A stretch of DNA of 64,000 nucleotides. Source: Nocardia africana NBRC 100379 (GTDB lineage Bacteria > Actinomycetota > Actinomycetes > Mycobacteriales > Mycobacteriaceae). Below the pieces are notes generated by a model, which worked only from the letters and a program-made list of their open reading frames with translations, searched no databases and was not told the origin of the DNA. The stretch is taken from the NCBI RefSeq assembly GCF_001612635.1, contig NZ_BDAV01000001.1:62001-126000 (forward strand). The letters are read 5' to 3'. Positions 24,636 through 32,849 of this stretch are shown piece by piece (position 1 is the stretch's first letter; each line of letters starts with the position of its first letter). A program made the translations under genes and the position numbers.

Positions 24636-25280
24636 ATGCGGCATGCCTTCGGACTCGATATTCCCCTGACGGTGGCGGACGCGTGCGATCCGGCTCGGAC
24701 CGCGGTGCTGATCTACGACATGCAGGTCGGCATCGTCGGTCAGATCGCCGCGGGGCAGCAGATCGTCGATGGTTGCGTCCGGCTTCGAGACACTGCCCGG
24801 GCCAACGGTTTTCGCGTGTTCTACACCCGGCACATGTCACTGCCGCCGGCCGCATCCGGGGTGGCGCAGCTGCGGACTGCCATGGCGTGGCAGCGGGTGG
24901 ACGATCCGAGCCGGGTGCGGTCGATGTTCCCGCAGGGTTCACCGCCGTATCAGCTGGTTCCGGAGCTGACGCCGGGCCCGGACGAGGTGGTCTTCGACAA
25001 GATCACCATGTCGGCGTTCGCGGGCACGCCTCTCGATATCGCCCTGCGCGACCTGGGCCTGGATACCGTCGTGATCGCGGGGATCGCTCTCGAGGTCGGT
25101 ATCGAGCCGACGGTGCGACACGGCATCGATCTGGGTTATCTGCCGATCATGGTGACCGACGCCTGCGGCGCCGGACATCCCGATGCGGCCGAGCGGTCCT
25201 ATGCCGCAATGGCTTTCGCCGGCGGCTCGCTCACCACCGACCTCGCCGGCCTCGAGCAGGAGATGGCCGCGCGCCGTTAG
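24636..25280 (+). CDS. Isochorismatase-like protein lacking the catalytic cysteine
   Basis: A 214-residue protein of the isochorismatase/cysteine hydrolase fold. The catalytic Asp is in AVLIYDMQVG and the Lys in EVVFDKITMSAFAGTPLD. At the place where cysteine hydrolases have the nucleophile (usually NVCVE-x-T), the sequence is GIALEVGIEPTVRHGIDLGY, with Gly instead of Cys. It therefore resembles true isochorismatases, which work without the Cys, more than nicotinamidase or ureidoacrylate hydrolase. No siderophore genes are nearby. Probably an operon with the preceding small protein. Confidence 0.78.
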   Translation: MRHAFGLDIPLTVADACDPARTAVLIYDMQVGIVGQIAAGQQIVDGCVRLRDTARANGFRVFYTRHMSLPPAASGVAQLRTAMAWQRVDDPSRVRSMFPQGSPPYQLVPELTPGPDEVVFDKITMSAFAGTPLDIALRDLGLDTVVIAGIALEVGIEPTVRHGIDLGYLPIMVTDACGAGHPDAAERSYAAMAFAGGSLTTDLAGLEQEMAARR

Positions 25281-25292
25281 CGAGCGTTCGGC

Positions 25293-25880
25293 TCAGGCAT
25301 CCTCGCGCGGCGCCACGATCCGGCGCGCGGCGTCGCGCACCCAGTTGCGCAGCTCCGCCGGGTCGTCGGGGCCGCCGACGACGAACCGCCGGGATTGCGG
25401 GAGTGCCTGCTGATAGTTGATCAGCCCGGTCAGCAGGGTCAGCAGATATCCGGGCGGCATATCGTCGCGCAGCAGTCCGCGCCGTTGCGCGGCCTCGACC
25501 TTCTCGATCTTGTCCCGGTAGCGGCGCGCGCGGGCCTCACCGGCGGTCACCTCATCCGGCGCCAGTTCCAGCGCCTCCCACATCTGCAGCCGGAGAAACT
25601 CCGGATGTTCGCGGTGGTAGGCGATATGGGCGTCCACCCAGGCGTCGATATCGTCGATATCGGTCGACACCGCCGCGGCGACATCGAGCATCGCCTTCTC
25701 CAGCACCTGCTCGAACAGGTGCTGTTTGTCGCCGAAGTAGGCGTAGATCAGCTGCTTGTTGGCCTTGGCGTTGCGGGCGATGCGATCCACGCGGGCACCG
25801 GCGATGCCGTGGGCGGCGAACTCCTCGGTCGCCGCCTCGAAGATGCGGGCCTTGGTGGCCTCGGGATCGCGCGGGGGCAT
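25293..25880 (-). CDS. TetR-family regulator of the adjacent efflux gene
   Basis: A 195-residue TetR protein. The helix-turn-helix region reads FEAATEEFAAHGIAGARVDR, then NAKANKQLIYAYFGDKQHLF. The C-terminal part resembles the TetR_C_17-like group (IEKVEAAQRRGLLRDDMPPG, LLTGLINYQQAL). It is divergent from a DHA2 efflux gene, and two related palindromes lie in the 157-base gap, one next to each start. It most likely represses both itself and the transporter. ATG at 25880 is chosen because the first operator overlaps the region just upstream. Confidence 0.88.
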   Translation of the reverse strand: MPPRDPEATKARIFEAATEEFAAHGIAGARVDRIARNAKANKQLIYAYFGDKQHLFEQVLEKAMLDVAAAVSTDIDDIDAWVDAHIAYHREHPEFLRLQMWEALELAPDEVTAGEARARRYRDKIEKVEAAQRRGLLRDDMPPGYLLTLLTGLINYQQALPQSRRFVVGGPDDPAELRNWVRDAARRIVAPREDA

Positions 25881-25895
25881 GCCATCGATGCTAAC

Positions 25896-25909
25896 CAACC
25901 AACTGGTTG
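25896..25909. promoter_or_regulatory. TetR operator, copy 1
   Basis: Inverted repeat CAACCA - AC - TGGTTG, 16 bases upstream of the TetR start. It shares AACCAAC-Y-GGTT-R with the second copy at 25939-25956. Confidence 0.65.
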
Positions 25910-25938
25910 ACACGGCGGCGCGGGCGCTGGAATAGTTC

Positions 25939-25956
25939 TAACCAACCGGTTAGTTA
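25939..25956. promoter_or_regulatory. TetR operator, copy 2
   Basis: TAACCAACC directly followed by GGTTAGTTA, paired at 8 of 9 positions, about 80 bases before the transporter start. With copy 1 it gives each divergent promoter its own site. Confidence 0.7.
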
Positions 25957-26037
25957 CAACCCCTGCGGATACCGATCCGCATCCCGCGGCGCAGCGCGGC
26001 GCCGTCGACACTCTCGACCGATTCCGGGGAGTCCGAT

Positions 26038-27501
26038 ATGTCCACCCTCGAAACCCCTACCGCCCCAACACTTCTGCGCACACCGCCGGCCGACGTCGTG
26101 CCCTACCCGGCCCGCTGGCGGGTCCTGCCGGTGGTGCTGAGCGCCATGTTCATGGCGATGTTCGATTGGTTCGTCGTCAATGTCGCCGCGTCCTCGCTGC
26201 AACACGACCTGAACGCGGGCGAAGCGGCGCTCGAACTGATCGTCGGCGGCTACGGCTTCGCCTACGCCTCGGGCCTGATCACGGGCGGCCGGCTCGGCGA
26301 CCTGTTCGGTCACCGGCGCCTGTTCGTGATCGGCATGCTGGCGTTCACGGTGGCGTCGCTGCTCTGCGGCCTCGCCCCCAACGCCTGGGCACTGGTCGGG
26401 GCGCGCGTCCTGCAGGGCGGCACCGCGGCGCTGATGGTGCCGCAGATGCTGGCCCTGATCAACACGCTGTTCCCGCCGCTCGAACGGCCGCGCGCGATGG
26501 CCGCGTTCGGCGCCACCATCGGCCTCGGCGCGGTCGCGGGACAGGTCCTCGGCGGCATCCTGCTCGACGCCGATCTGTTCGGCTGGGGCTGGCGGACCAT
26601 CTTCTACATCAATGTGCCGATCGGAGTGGTCGCGGCCGCCCTGGCCGCACGCTGGCTCCCCCGCGCCGGCAGCACTCACCGGGCACGGTTGGATCCCGTT
26701 GGCGCCGTGGGAATTTCCGCCGCGCTGGCACTGCTGCTGATTCCGATCACGCTGGGCCGGCCGGACGGCTGGCCGCTGTGGACCTGGGTGTCGATGGCGG
26801 CCGCGGCGCCGGTGCTGCTGGCGACCCTGCGTTACGAGAACCGGCTGGCACGCCGGGGCGGCGAACCGGTCCTCGACACCGCCATGGTCCGCGAACGCGG
26901 CTTCAGTCTCGGTCTGGTGATCGCGGGCGGCTATCTGACCTTCTTCGCGGGCTTCATGCTGTGCCTGACGCTCATGCTGCAGGGCGGCCTCGGATTGTCG
27001 CCGCTGCGTGCGGGTCTGGCGTTCGCGCCGTTGGGACTGTGCTTCGCGGGTAGCTCACTGTTCCTCGCGCCGCGGGTCGCCAACCGCTTCGGAAACCGGG
27101 TGATGGTGATCGGAACCTGCACCAGCCTGACCGGTCTGGGCATCACCCTGGCGGTGCTGGCCGGCATGGGCACGCAGGTGAGCGCCCTCGCGCTGGTTCC
27201 GGGCATGATGATCGTCGGCCTCGGCAACGGTATGACCATCCCGTCGGTGGTCTCGGCCGTGCTGTCCTCGGGCATCCCCGCGCCGCAGGCCGGGATGGCG
27301 GCCGGCGTGCTCACCACCGCGCAACAGTTCGGAAACGCCATCGGCGCAACGGTTCTCGGCGTCATCTTCTTCTCGGCGCTGGGCGCGGTGCACACCACGG
27401 GTAGCTATGTGACCGCCATGGAGATGGCCGCGGTGGCCGGAATCGTGGTCCTCGGCGTGGTGCTCGCCGCCGCGCTGGCGCTGCCCCGGCGAACCCGCTG
27501 A
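26038..27501 (+). CDS. MFS drug-efflux transporter (DHA2, EmrB/QacA family)
   Basis: A 487-residue, 14-helix major facilitator exporter. The motif-B region is ARVLQGGTAALMVPQMLALI, the A-motif loop GRLGDLFGHRRLF, and motif C is GATIGLGAVAGQVLGGILLD. The first helix has AMFMAMFDWFVVNVAASSLQ, with the conserved acidic Asp seen in QacA-type pumps. It probably expels cationic or hydrophobic drugs using the proton gradient. Expression is likely controlled by the divergent TetR gene. A strong bidirectional hairpin follows the stop. Confidence 0.9.
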   Translation: MSTLETPTAPTLLRTPPADVVPYPARWRVLPVVLSAMFMAMFDWFVVNVAASSLQHDLNAGEAALELIVGGYGFAYASGLITGGRLGDLFGHRRLFVIGMLAFTVASLLCGLAPNAWALVGARVLQGGTAALMVPQMLALINTLFPPLERPRAMAAFGATIGLGAVAGQVLGGILLDADLFGWGWRTIFYINVPIGVVAAALAARWLPRAGSTHRARLDPVGAVGISAALALLLIPITLGRPDGWPLWTWVSMAAAAPVLLATLRYENRLARRGGEPVLDTAMVRERGFSLGLVIAGGYLTFFAGFMLCLTLMLQGGLGLSPLRAGLAFAPLGLCFAGSSLFLAPRVANRFGNRVMVIGTCTSLTGLGITLAVLAGMGTQVSALALVPGMMIVGLGNGMTIPSVVSAVLSSGIPAPQAGMAAGVLTTAQQFGNAIGATVLGVIFFSALGAVHTTGSYVTAMEMAAVAGIVVLGVVLAAALALPRRTR

Positions 27502-27508
27502 TCGGCTC

Positions 27509-27538
27509 GATGCCCCCGGCCGCACGACCGGGGGCATC
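27509..27538. terminator. Bidirectional hairpin between convergent genes
   Basis: Perfect 11-bp stem: GATGCCCCCGG, 8-base loop, CCGGGGGCATC. It sits between the MFS stop (27501) and the GroES-like gene stop (27549, minus strand), so it can serve both. No long T run, as is common in actinobacteria. Confidence 0.75.
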
Positions 27539-27548
27539 GTCGTGTCGC

Positions 27549-27869
27549 TCACAGATACAGGCCGGTGCCGTGTTCGGGGCGTTCGCTCGCCACCGCGTGT
27601 AGGTCGCGTTCGCGCAGCACCAGGTAGGCCTGGCCCTGCACCTCCACCTCGAACTGGTCCTCGGCGCTGAACAGCACGCGGTCGCCGACGCCCACGCTGC
27701 GCACGTGCGACCCCACCCCGCTGACCTCACCCCAGGTCAGCCGCTTGGCCACCTGCGCGGTGGCGGGGATCAGAATGCCGCCGCTGCTGCGTCGTTCGCC
27801 CTCCTCCTGGGAAACGCGAACCATGATCCGGTCGTGGAGCATCTGGATCTCTAGCTTGGCATCGGACAC
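27549..27869 (-). CDS. GroES/Cpn10-like protein
   Basis: A 106-residue protein with the Cpn10 fold: IQMLHDRIMVRVSQEEGERR, SSGGILIPATAQVAKRLTWG (the mobile loop region) and the barrel strands VGDRVLFSAEDQFEVEVQGQ, then YLVLRERDLHAV. Typical GroES proteins are 95-100 residues with a conserved G-x-V-x-A-V-G-x-G strand; here this is GEVSGVGSHV, so it is a diverged paralogue, not the housekeeping GroES, and no groEL lies nearby. GTG at 27869 is chosen at the start of the conserved part. Divergent from the FAD oxidase gene. Confidence 0.72.
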   Translation of the reverse strand: MSDAKLEIQMLHDRIMVRVSQEEGERRSSGGILIPATAQVAKRLTWGEVSGVGSHVRSVGVGDRVLFSAEDQFEVEVQGQAYLVLRERDLHAVASERPEHGTGLYL

Positions 27870-27919
27870 CGCGGCAGTGTACTGCGCACGGATCCCGCGC
27901 GAGCACGTAGGTTCGGGGT

Positions 27920-29278
27920 GTGGACATCGCAACACTCGCAGACCGGCTTCCCGACGGCACGGTCGTCACCGATCCCGACATCCTCGCCGGGTACCGCCAC
28001 GACCGCGCACTCGATCCACATGCCGGGATGCCGGCGGCACTGGTCCGGCCGCTGACCACCGAACAGGTCGCGACGGTCGTCGGCTGGGCGCACGAACATC
28101 GGGTTCCGCTGGTGCCGCGTGGCGCCGGGACCGGACTGTCCGGCGGCGCGACCGCACAGGACGACGCACTGCTGGTGAGTACCGAGCGCATGCGGGAGAT
28201 CACGGTCGATCCGGTCACCCGCACCGCCGTGACCCAGCCCGGACTGCTGAACGCCGAGGTCAAACGGGCCGCCGCCGAACACGGACTGTGGTATCCGCCG
28301 GACCCGTCGTCGTTCGAGATCTGCTCGATCGGCGGCAACGCGGCCACCAACGCGGGCGGGCTGTGCTGCGTGAAGTACGGCGTCACCACCGACTACATCC
28401 TGGGTATGGAGGTGGTGCTCGCCGACGGCACGGTGGTACGGCTGGGCGGGCCGCGGCTGAAGGATTCCGCCGGGCTGTCGCTGACCAAGCTGTTCGTGGG
28501 CAGCGAAGGCACGCTCGGTATCATCACCGAGCTGACGCTGCGATTGCTGCCCGCGCAGCCGCAGCAGAGCACCGTGGTCGCCACGTTCTCCACCCTCACC
28601 GCGGCCACCGCGGCGATCGAGGCGGTCGCGGCCCGGCTGCGGCCCTCGATGCTGGAATTCATGGATTCGGTGGCGATCAACGCCGTCGAGGACGAGATGC
28701 GGATGGGACTCGATCGCGAGGCCGCCGCCATGCTGGTGGCCCGCTCCGACGCCCCCGGCGAATACCGCGCCCGGGAGGCCGCGATCATCGCCGAGGCCTG
28801 CGAAAACGCCGGAGCCGCCGAGGTTTTCCGGACCGAGGACCCGGAGGAGGGCGAAGCGTTCTGCGCCGCACGGCGATTCGCGATTCCCGCGGTGGAACGC
28901 AAGGGTCCGCTCCTGCTCGAGGACGTCGGCGTGCCGCTGCCGCGTCTGGGCGAGCTGGTCACGGGTATCGCCGAAATCGCCGAGCGGCGCGAGGTGCTGA
29001 TCTCGGTGATCGCGCACGCCGGCGACGGCAACACCCACCCGCTGATCGTCTACAACCCCGCCGACGCGGACGAGACCGCACGCGCACATCAGGCCTTCGG
29101 CGAGATCATGGATCTGGCCATCGCGCTGGGCGGCACGATCACCGGCGAACACGGGGTCGGCCGGTTGAAGAAGGCGTGGCTGCCGGACCAGGTCGGGCCG
29201 GAGGTGATGGATCTGACCCGGCGCATCAAGGAGGCCCTGGACCCGCACGGCATCCTCAACCCGGGTGCGGTGCTGTAG
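27920..29278 (+). CDS. FAD-binding oxidoreductase (GlcD / D-lactate dehydrogenase type)
   Basis: A 452-residue flavoprotein of the VAO/PCMH family that oxidises 2-hydroxy acids such as glycolate or D-lactate. The PCMH FAD domain has VPLVPRGAGTGLSGGATAQD, YPPDPSSFEICSIGGNAATN and LFVGSEGTLGIITELTLRLL. The C-terminal substrate domain has VIAHAGDGNTHPLIVYNP and ITGEHGVGRLKKAWLPDQ, with the conserved His residues of this family. It ends LDPHGILNPGAVL, the usual C-terminus. It stands alone; no GlcE/GlcF iron-sulfur partner is adjacent. GTG start. Confidence 0.9.
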   Translation: MDIATLADRLPDGTVVTDPDILAGYRHDRALDPHAGMPAALVRPLTTEQVATVVGWAHEHRVPLVPRGAGTGLSGGATAQDDALLVSTERMREITVDPVTRTAVTQPGLLNAEVKRAAAEHGLWYPPDPSSFEICSIGGNAATNAGGLCCVKYGVTTDYILGMEVVLADGTVVRLGGPRLKDSAGLSLTKLFVGSEGTLGIITELTLRLLPAQPQQSTVVATFSTLTAATAAIEAVAARLRPSMLEFMDSVAINAVEDEMRMGLDREAAAMLVARSDAPGEYRAREAAIIAEACENAGAAEVFRTEDPEEGEAFCAARRFAIPAVERKGPLLLEDVGVPLPRLGELVTGIAEIAERREVLISVIAHAGDGNTHPLIVYNPADADETARAHQAFGEIMDLAIALGGTITGEHGVGRLKKAWLPDQVGPEVMDLTRRIKEALDPHGILNPGAVL

Positions 29279-29335
29279 CGGGGCGCCACATCGGGGGCCG
29301 GAACAAATCGTGGCGACGAGGGAGTTCTACCTGAC

Positions 29336-29626
29336 ATGACGACCAGGCTCGAGCACAATACGGCCGCCGGCCGCTACGAGATCTACATCGACGACACTCT
29401 CGCGGGCTACGCGGACTACAACGAAAGCGGCGCGGGCGAGAAGCCGATTCGCGATCTCAACCACACCCTCACCTTCCCGGAATTCCGCGGGCGCGGGGTG
29501 GCGGCGCAACTGGTCGAATACGCGCTCACCGACTGTCGCGACAACGGCTTCGCGGTGGTGCCGACCTGCTGGTACGTGGAGCAGTACATCGGCGACCATC
29601 GCGAATACGCCGACCTGGTCGCCTAG
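29336..29626 (+). CDS. Small GNAT-type N-acetyltransferase (YidJ/Gtl1-like)
   Basis: A 96-residue mini-acetyltransferase of the GNAT_acetyltr_2 type. Conserved pieces are YEIYIDDTLAGYADY, LTFPEFRGRGVAAQLVEYAL (with the R-G-x-G-x-A acetyl-CoA loop) and VVPTCWYVEQYIGDHREYAD. This length is normal for the group; the substrate is unknown. It starts 57 bases after the FAD oxidase stop and converges on the next gene. Confidence 0.85.
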   Translation: MTTRLEHNTAAGRYEIYIDDTLAGYADYNESGAGEKPIRDLNHTLTFPEFRGRGVAAQLVEYALTDCRDNGFAVVPTCWYVEQYIGDHREYADLVA

Positions 29627-29663
29627 CGATCCTCCTGCGGCGCGGTCGTGTGCGACGTCCGCG

Positions 29664-29972
29664 TCAGATGCGGCGCCGCCAGACCAGAAACTGGCGGTCG
29701 CCGACCGTCCCCATCGCCTCGATCACGGCGGCGTTGTCGAAACCCGGTAGTTTCTGCAGGCGGGCCAGGAACTCGGTGTCGGCGGCGGAATGCGGGACCA
29801 CGCAACCGTTCCCGCGTACACCGATCAGCACGAAGAACACGTCGTCGGCGAAGGGGCCGTCGGCGGTGGTGATGATGCGCACCTCGGTCAGCTCCAGCCA
29901 GGTGACCTCTTCGATTCGCCCGTTGTCCAGGGTGCGGCGGACGAACCTGTCGGTGATCTCCACGCCTGCCAT
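29664..29972 (-). CDS. Conserved hypothetical protein
   Basis: A 102-residue soluble protein of a type that recurs in bacteria, sometimes next to toxins as a presumed immunity protein. It has GRIEEVTWLELTEVRIITTA, DGPFADDVFFVLIG, then CVVPHSAADTEFLARLQKLP and AVIEAMGTVGDRQFLVWRRR. The W-x-x-L-x-x-V-R-I-x-T-x-D-G-P and G-F-D-N-x-A-V motifs are the ones I associate with this family. Function unknown; no toxin partner is visible beside it. ATG at 29972 has a possible near-leaderless promoter just upstream. Confidence 0.65.
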   Translation of the reverse strand: MAGVEITDRFVRRTLDNGRIEEVTWLELTEVRIITTADGPFADDVFFVLIGVRGNGCVVPHSAADTEFLARLQKLPGFDNAAVIEAMGTVGDRQFLVWRRRI

Positions 29973-30273
29973 GCATCAATAGTGCGCTGCGAAAGCCGTT
30001 GGGACAATTCCGAATTCGCCCGATTGCGATTGAACGAACATTTGAAATTGCATCTGAAAGTACTTCGCAGAGATTTTCGTGGCACTACCGTTCTACCAGC
30101 GAAAATTGCCGGTAATTCACTGAATTCGGCGTCTCGATACCGTAACGCGTCCTGACAACGCGCCGCGCGCGACGCGCCACGAGGCGGTGCCGCCTCGGTT
30201 CGATGTCACAAGGCGACGCGGGCGGCGCCGAGTCGTTCCCCGGCGTCGCCCGCGTCGTCGAGCGGATCCGCGA
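29973..30273. other. Intergenic region with an AT-rich patch and a hairpin
   Basis: Bases 30000-30150 are clearly richer in A and T than the rest of the window and hold no convincing gene. A short hairpin, GAGGCGG-TG-CCGCCTC, lies at 30181-30196 downstream of fadE25 on the minus strand and may act in its termination. Confidence 0.5.
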
Positions 30274-31431
30274 TCAGCGCAGCAGCTGGCGCGACATGAC
30301 CAGACGCTGAATCTGGTTGGTGCCCTCGTAGATCTGGGTGATCTTGGCGTCGCGCATCATCCGCTCCACCGGGAAGTCGGTGGTGTAGCCGGCGCCGCCG
30401 AACAGCTGCACGGCGTTGGTGGTGACCTCCATCGCCACATCGGAGGCGAAGCACTTGGAGGCAGCGGAGATGAAGCCCAGGTTCTTCTCACCACGCTCGG
30501 CGCGCGCGGCGGAGGTGTAGACCATCAGGCGCGCGGCCTCGACCTTCATCGCCATATCGGCGAGCATGAACTGGGTGTTCTGGAAATCGGCGATGGCCTT
30601 GCCGAACTGCTTGCGCTCCTTGGTGTAGGCGATCGCGGCGTCCAGCGCGCCCTGGGCCAGGCCGACGGCCTGTGCGCCGATGGTGGGCCGGGTGTGGTCG
30701 AGGGTCTGCAGCGCGGTCTTGAAACCGGTGCCCTCGGCGCCGATGATCCGGTCGCCCGGGATGCGGCAGTTCTCGAAGTACAGTTCGGCGGTCGGCGAAC
30801 CCTTGATGCCCAGCTTGTGCTCGAGCGGTCCGACCACGAAGCCCTCGTCGTCCTTGTGGACCATGAACGCGGAGATGCCGTTGGCGCCCTTCTCCGGATC
30901 GGTCACCGCCATCACGGTGTACCAGGTGGACTGGCCGCCGTTGGTGATCCAGCACTTGGAGCCGTTGATCACCCAGTCGTCACCGTCGCGGCGGGCGCGC
31001 GTGCGCATACCGGCGGCATCGGAACCGGCCTCGCGCTCGGACAGGCAGTAGGACGCCATCTTGCCCGCGACGATATCGGGCAGCACCTGCTGCTTGAGCT
31101 CCTCCGAACCCTGCAGGATCAGGCCCATGGTGCCGAGCTTGTTGACCGCCGGGATCAGCGAGGACGAACCGCAGACGCGGGCGACCTCCTCGATCACGAT
31201 GCAGGTGGCGACCGAGTCGGCGCCCTGGCCCCCATAGGTCTCGGGGACGTGCACGGCGTTGAAGCCCGCGGCGTTGAGCGCGTCCAAGGCCTCCTGCGGG
31301 AACCGGGCGTTGCCGTCGACATCCTTCGCGTGCGGCGCGATCTCCTTCTCGGCCAGGCCGCGAATCGCCTCGCGCAACTCGTTGTGGATGTCGTCCAATT
31401 TGAACAGTTCGAAATCGGGGTTGCCCGCCAT
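30274..31431 (-). CDS. fadE25: Acyl-CoA dehydrogenase FadE25
   Basis: FAD-dependent acyl-CoA dehydrogenase, first step of fatty-acid beta-oxidation. The 385 residues hold the usual three domains: YCLSEREAGSDAAGMRTRAR and WVINGSKCWITNGGQSTWY in the FAD-binding beta domain, and DFQNTQFMLADMAMKVEAAR and AVQLFGGAGYTTDFPVERMM in the C-terminal helical domain. The catalytic base is E369 in TQIYEGTNQIQR. Synteny with purE, purK, birA and the acc genes matches M. tuberculosis Rv3274c. Two copies of the palindrome GGCACTCAGTGCC lie 70 and 146 bases upstream, so it is likely repressor-controlled. Confidence 0.93.
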   Translation of the reverse strand: MAGNPDFELFKLDDIHNELREAIRGLAEKEIAPHAKDVDGNARFPQEALDALNAAGFNAVHVPETYGGQGADSVATCIVIEEVARVCGSSSLIPAVNKLGTMGLILQGSEELKQQVLPDIVAGKMASYCLSEREAGSDAAGMRTRARRDGDDWVINGSKCWITNGGQSTWYTVMAVTDPEKGANGISAFMVHKDDEGFVVGPLEHKLGIKGSPTAELYFENCRIPGDRIIGAEGTGFKTALQTLDHTRPTIGAQAVGLAQGALDAAIAYTKERKQFGKAIADFQNTQFMLADMAMKVEAARLMVYTSAARAERGEKNLGFISAASKCFASDVAMEVTTNAVQLFGGAGYTTDFPVERMMRDAKITQIYEGTNQIQRLVMSRQLLR

Positions 31432-31500
31432 GGGTTCACTCCTGGTCGTGGGTTTCGATTCGCCTGGTCCGCGAATCCCGGCACTACACTGGCGCACCTC

Positions 31501-31513
31501 GGCACTCAGTGCC
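31501..31513. promoter_or_regulatory. Palindrome GGCACTCAGTGCC, copy 1 (upstream of fadE25)
   Basis: Six-base arms GGCACT and AGTGCC around one base. It is identical to the site at 31577-31589; the centres are 76 bases apart. Confidence 0.65.
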
Positions 31514-31576
31514 AGTCGGATTCGAGTATACGCCGTCGAAGGGCCTCAACGTGAGGGGATGGTCGGAATCATGCGT

Positions 31577-31589
31577 GGCACTCAGTGCC
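31577..31589. promoter_or_regulatory. Palindrome GGCACTCAGTGCC, copy 2
   Basis: Second identical copy, 25 bases after the stop of the TetR gene (minus strand). Two exact copies in a 182-base gap make chance unlikely. The neighbouring TetR protein is the obvious candidate ligand. Confidence 0.65.
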
Positions 31590-31613
31590 ATATGGTCGAT
31601 CCGGCGGCCCGGT

Positions 31614-32315
31614 TCACAGAGTATCGAGGCGGTCGGCCAGGAGGTCGGCGACCTGCCGGGCGGGCATCTCGCGCGGGAACACCGCCACCACCATCTCACC
31701 CGGCTCCGGGGCCGCACCGGGAGGCACGATCGCCCGGACCGCCGCGCGCAGATCGGCCGCGCTCGCCTCGGATCGGCCACGCACCATACGGCGCAGCAGG
31801 TAGTTGTGCGTGGCGGTGACGGCCGCACTGAACTGGATCAGCGCGAGATCGGGCACCTCGGGCAGCCGATCGCGCAGATAGTCGGTGAACAGCCGCTCGT
31901 ATCGGAAGACGGTCACGATCTCGCGATCGCGCAGCGCCGGCGCCTGCCGGACGACTCGATACCGCCGCGCCGCCAGCTCCCTGGTCTCGGTGAACCGCTC
32001 GAAGATCCCGACCACCGCCTCCCGCACGGCATCCCACGGATCACCCTGCGCCGCAGTCAGATACGCCTTCGCCCGGGCGAGCTGCTCCTCGTGATCGGCG
32101 AAGACCACATCCTCCTTCGACCGGAACTGCCGGAAGAACGTCCGCCGCGAAATCCCCGCCGCCTCCGCGATCTCGTCCACCGTCGTCGCCTCGTACCCCT
32201 GCTCCGCGAACAGCCGCAACGCGTGAGCGACCACAGCCAGCCGAAATTCCGCCGCGTCGGTAGCACGAACGGGGGACGAATTGTCGCTGGGCACGTCTAA
32301 ACGGTAGCGAGACAA
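31614..32315 (-). CDS. TetR-family regulator upstream of fadE25
   Basis: A 233-residue TetR protein with N-terminal helix-turn-helix ALRLFAEQGYEATTVDEIAE, then GISRRTFFRQFRSKEDVVFA, a form common among actinobacterial lipid regulators. The C-terminal domain is long and helical with ARRYRVVRQAPALRDREIVT. The gene is transcribed toward fadE25, with two identical palindromes in between, so it probably regulates that beta-oxidation gene in response to an acyl-CoA. The first 20 residues are variable and a later start is possible. Confidence 0.87.
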   Translation of the reverse strand: MSRYRLDVPSDNSSPVRATDAAEFRLAVVAHALRLFAEQGYEATTVDEIAEAAGISRRTFFRQFRSKEDVVFADHEEQLARAKAYLTAAQGDPWDAVREAVVGIFERFTETRELAARRYRVVRQAPALRDREIVTVFRYERLFTDYLRDRLPEVPDLALIQFSAAVTATHNYLLRRMVRGRSEASAADLRAAVRAIVPPGAAPEPGEMVVAVFPREMPARQVADLLADRLDTL

Positions 32316-32344
32316 CCGGGCAACACCGCGGCAGACCGTCGACT

Positions 32345-32389
32345 GTTTCGAATATTGCGAATATTTCGTATAGTTCGATCAGGAAGGAG
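32345..32389 (+). promoter_or_regulatory. Promoter/operator region of the toxin-antitoxin operon
   Basis: AT-rich stretch with the repeated word CGAATATT (32349-32356, with GAATATTT following at 32359-32366), a TATAGT hexamer at 32369-32374 as possible -10 box, and AGGAAGGAG at 32381-32389 as ribosome-binding site. The tandem words are a likely autoregulation site for the antitoxin. Confidence 0.5.
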
Positions 32390-32395
32390 CGACTC

Positions 32396-32848
32396 ATGGG
32401 GATGCAAACAGCCAAACGGACAGAGCCCGGCGCCATCGATCCGGAAGTCGCAGCGCGTGCCATGCGCCGGATCAAGGACTATCTCATGCGCCACCCGGAC
32501 GAACAGACCATCGTCGCCTCCGGAGAGACCGGTCGCGACGCCTTGATTCTCCCGCGCGAAGCCGTGAGCCTGTTGGCATTCATTCTCGCCCAGGCAGCAG
32601 AAGGTCGGGGGGTAACCGTCGTCCCGTCCAACGCGGAATTGACCACCCAACAGGCAGCCGACATGCTGAATGTGTCGCGACCGTATCTGGTCGACCTCCT
32701 CGAGTCCGGCGAGATCCCGTTCCGGCTCGTCGGTCGCCACCGGCGAGTCCGGTTCGACGACTTGAAGGCATACCAGCAGCGGACCGAAGCCCTGAGCAGG
32801 TCCGCAGCCGACGAACTCGGCGCCCTGGGGCAAGAGTTGGGCATCTGA
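32396..32848 (+). CDS. Antitoxin with excisionase-type helix-turn-helix
   Basis: A 150-residue protein. Residues 80-130 form a MerR/excisionase-like (HTH_17) domain: ELTTQQAADMLNVSRPYLVD, LLESGEIPFRLVGRHRRVRF, then DDLKAYQQR. The N-terminal half is helical and acidic (LMRHPDEQTIVASGETGRD). The next gene encodes a PIN nuclease starting one base after this stop, so the pair is a type II toxin-antitoxin module in which this protein binds both DNA and toxin. The polar C-terminal tail (RSAADELGALGQELG) is the likely toxin-neutralising part; that is inference. Confidence 0.8.
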   Translation: MGMQTAKRTEPGAIDPEVAARAMRRIKDYLMRHPDEQTIVASGETGRDALILPREAVSLLAFILAQAAEGRGVTVVPSNAELTTQQAADMLNVSRPYLVDLLESGEIPFRLVGRHRRVRFDDLKAYQQRTEALSRSAADELGALGQELGI

Positions 32849-32849
32849 C

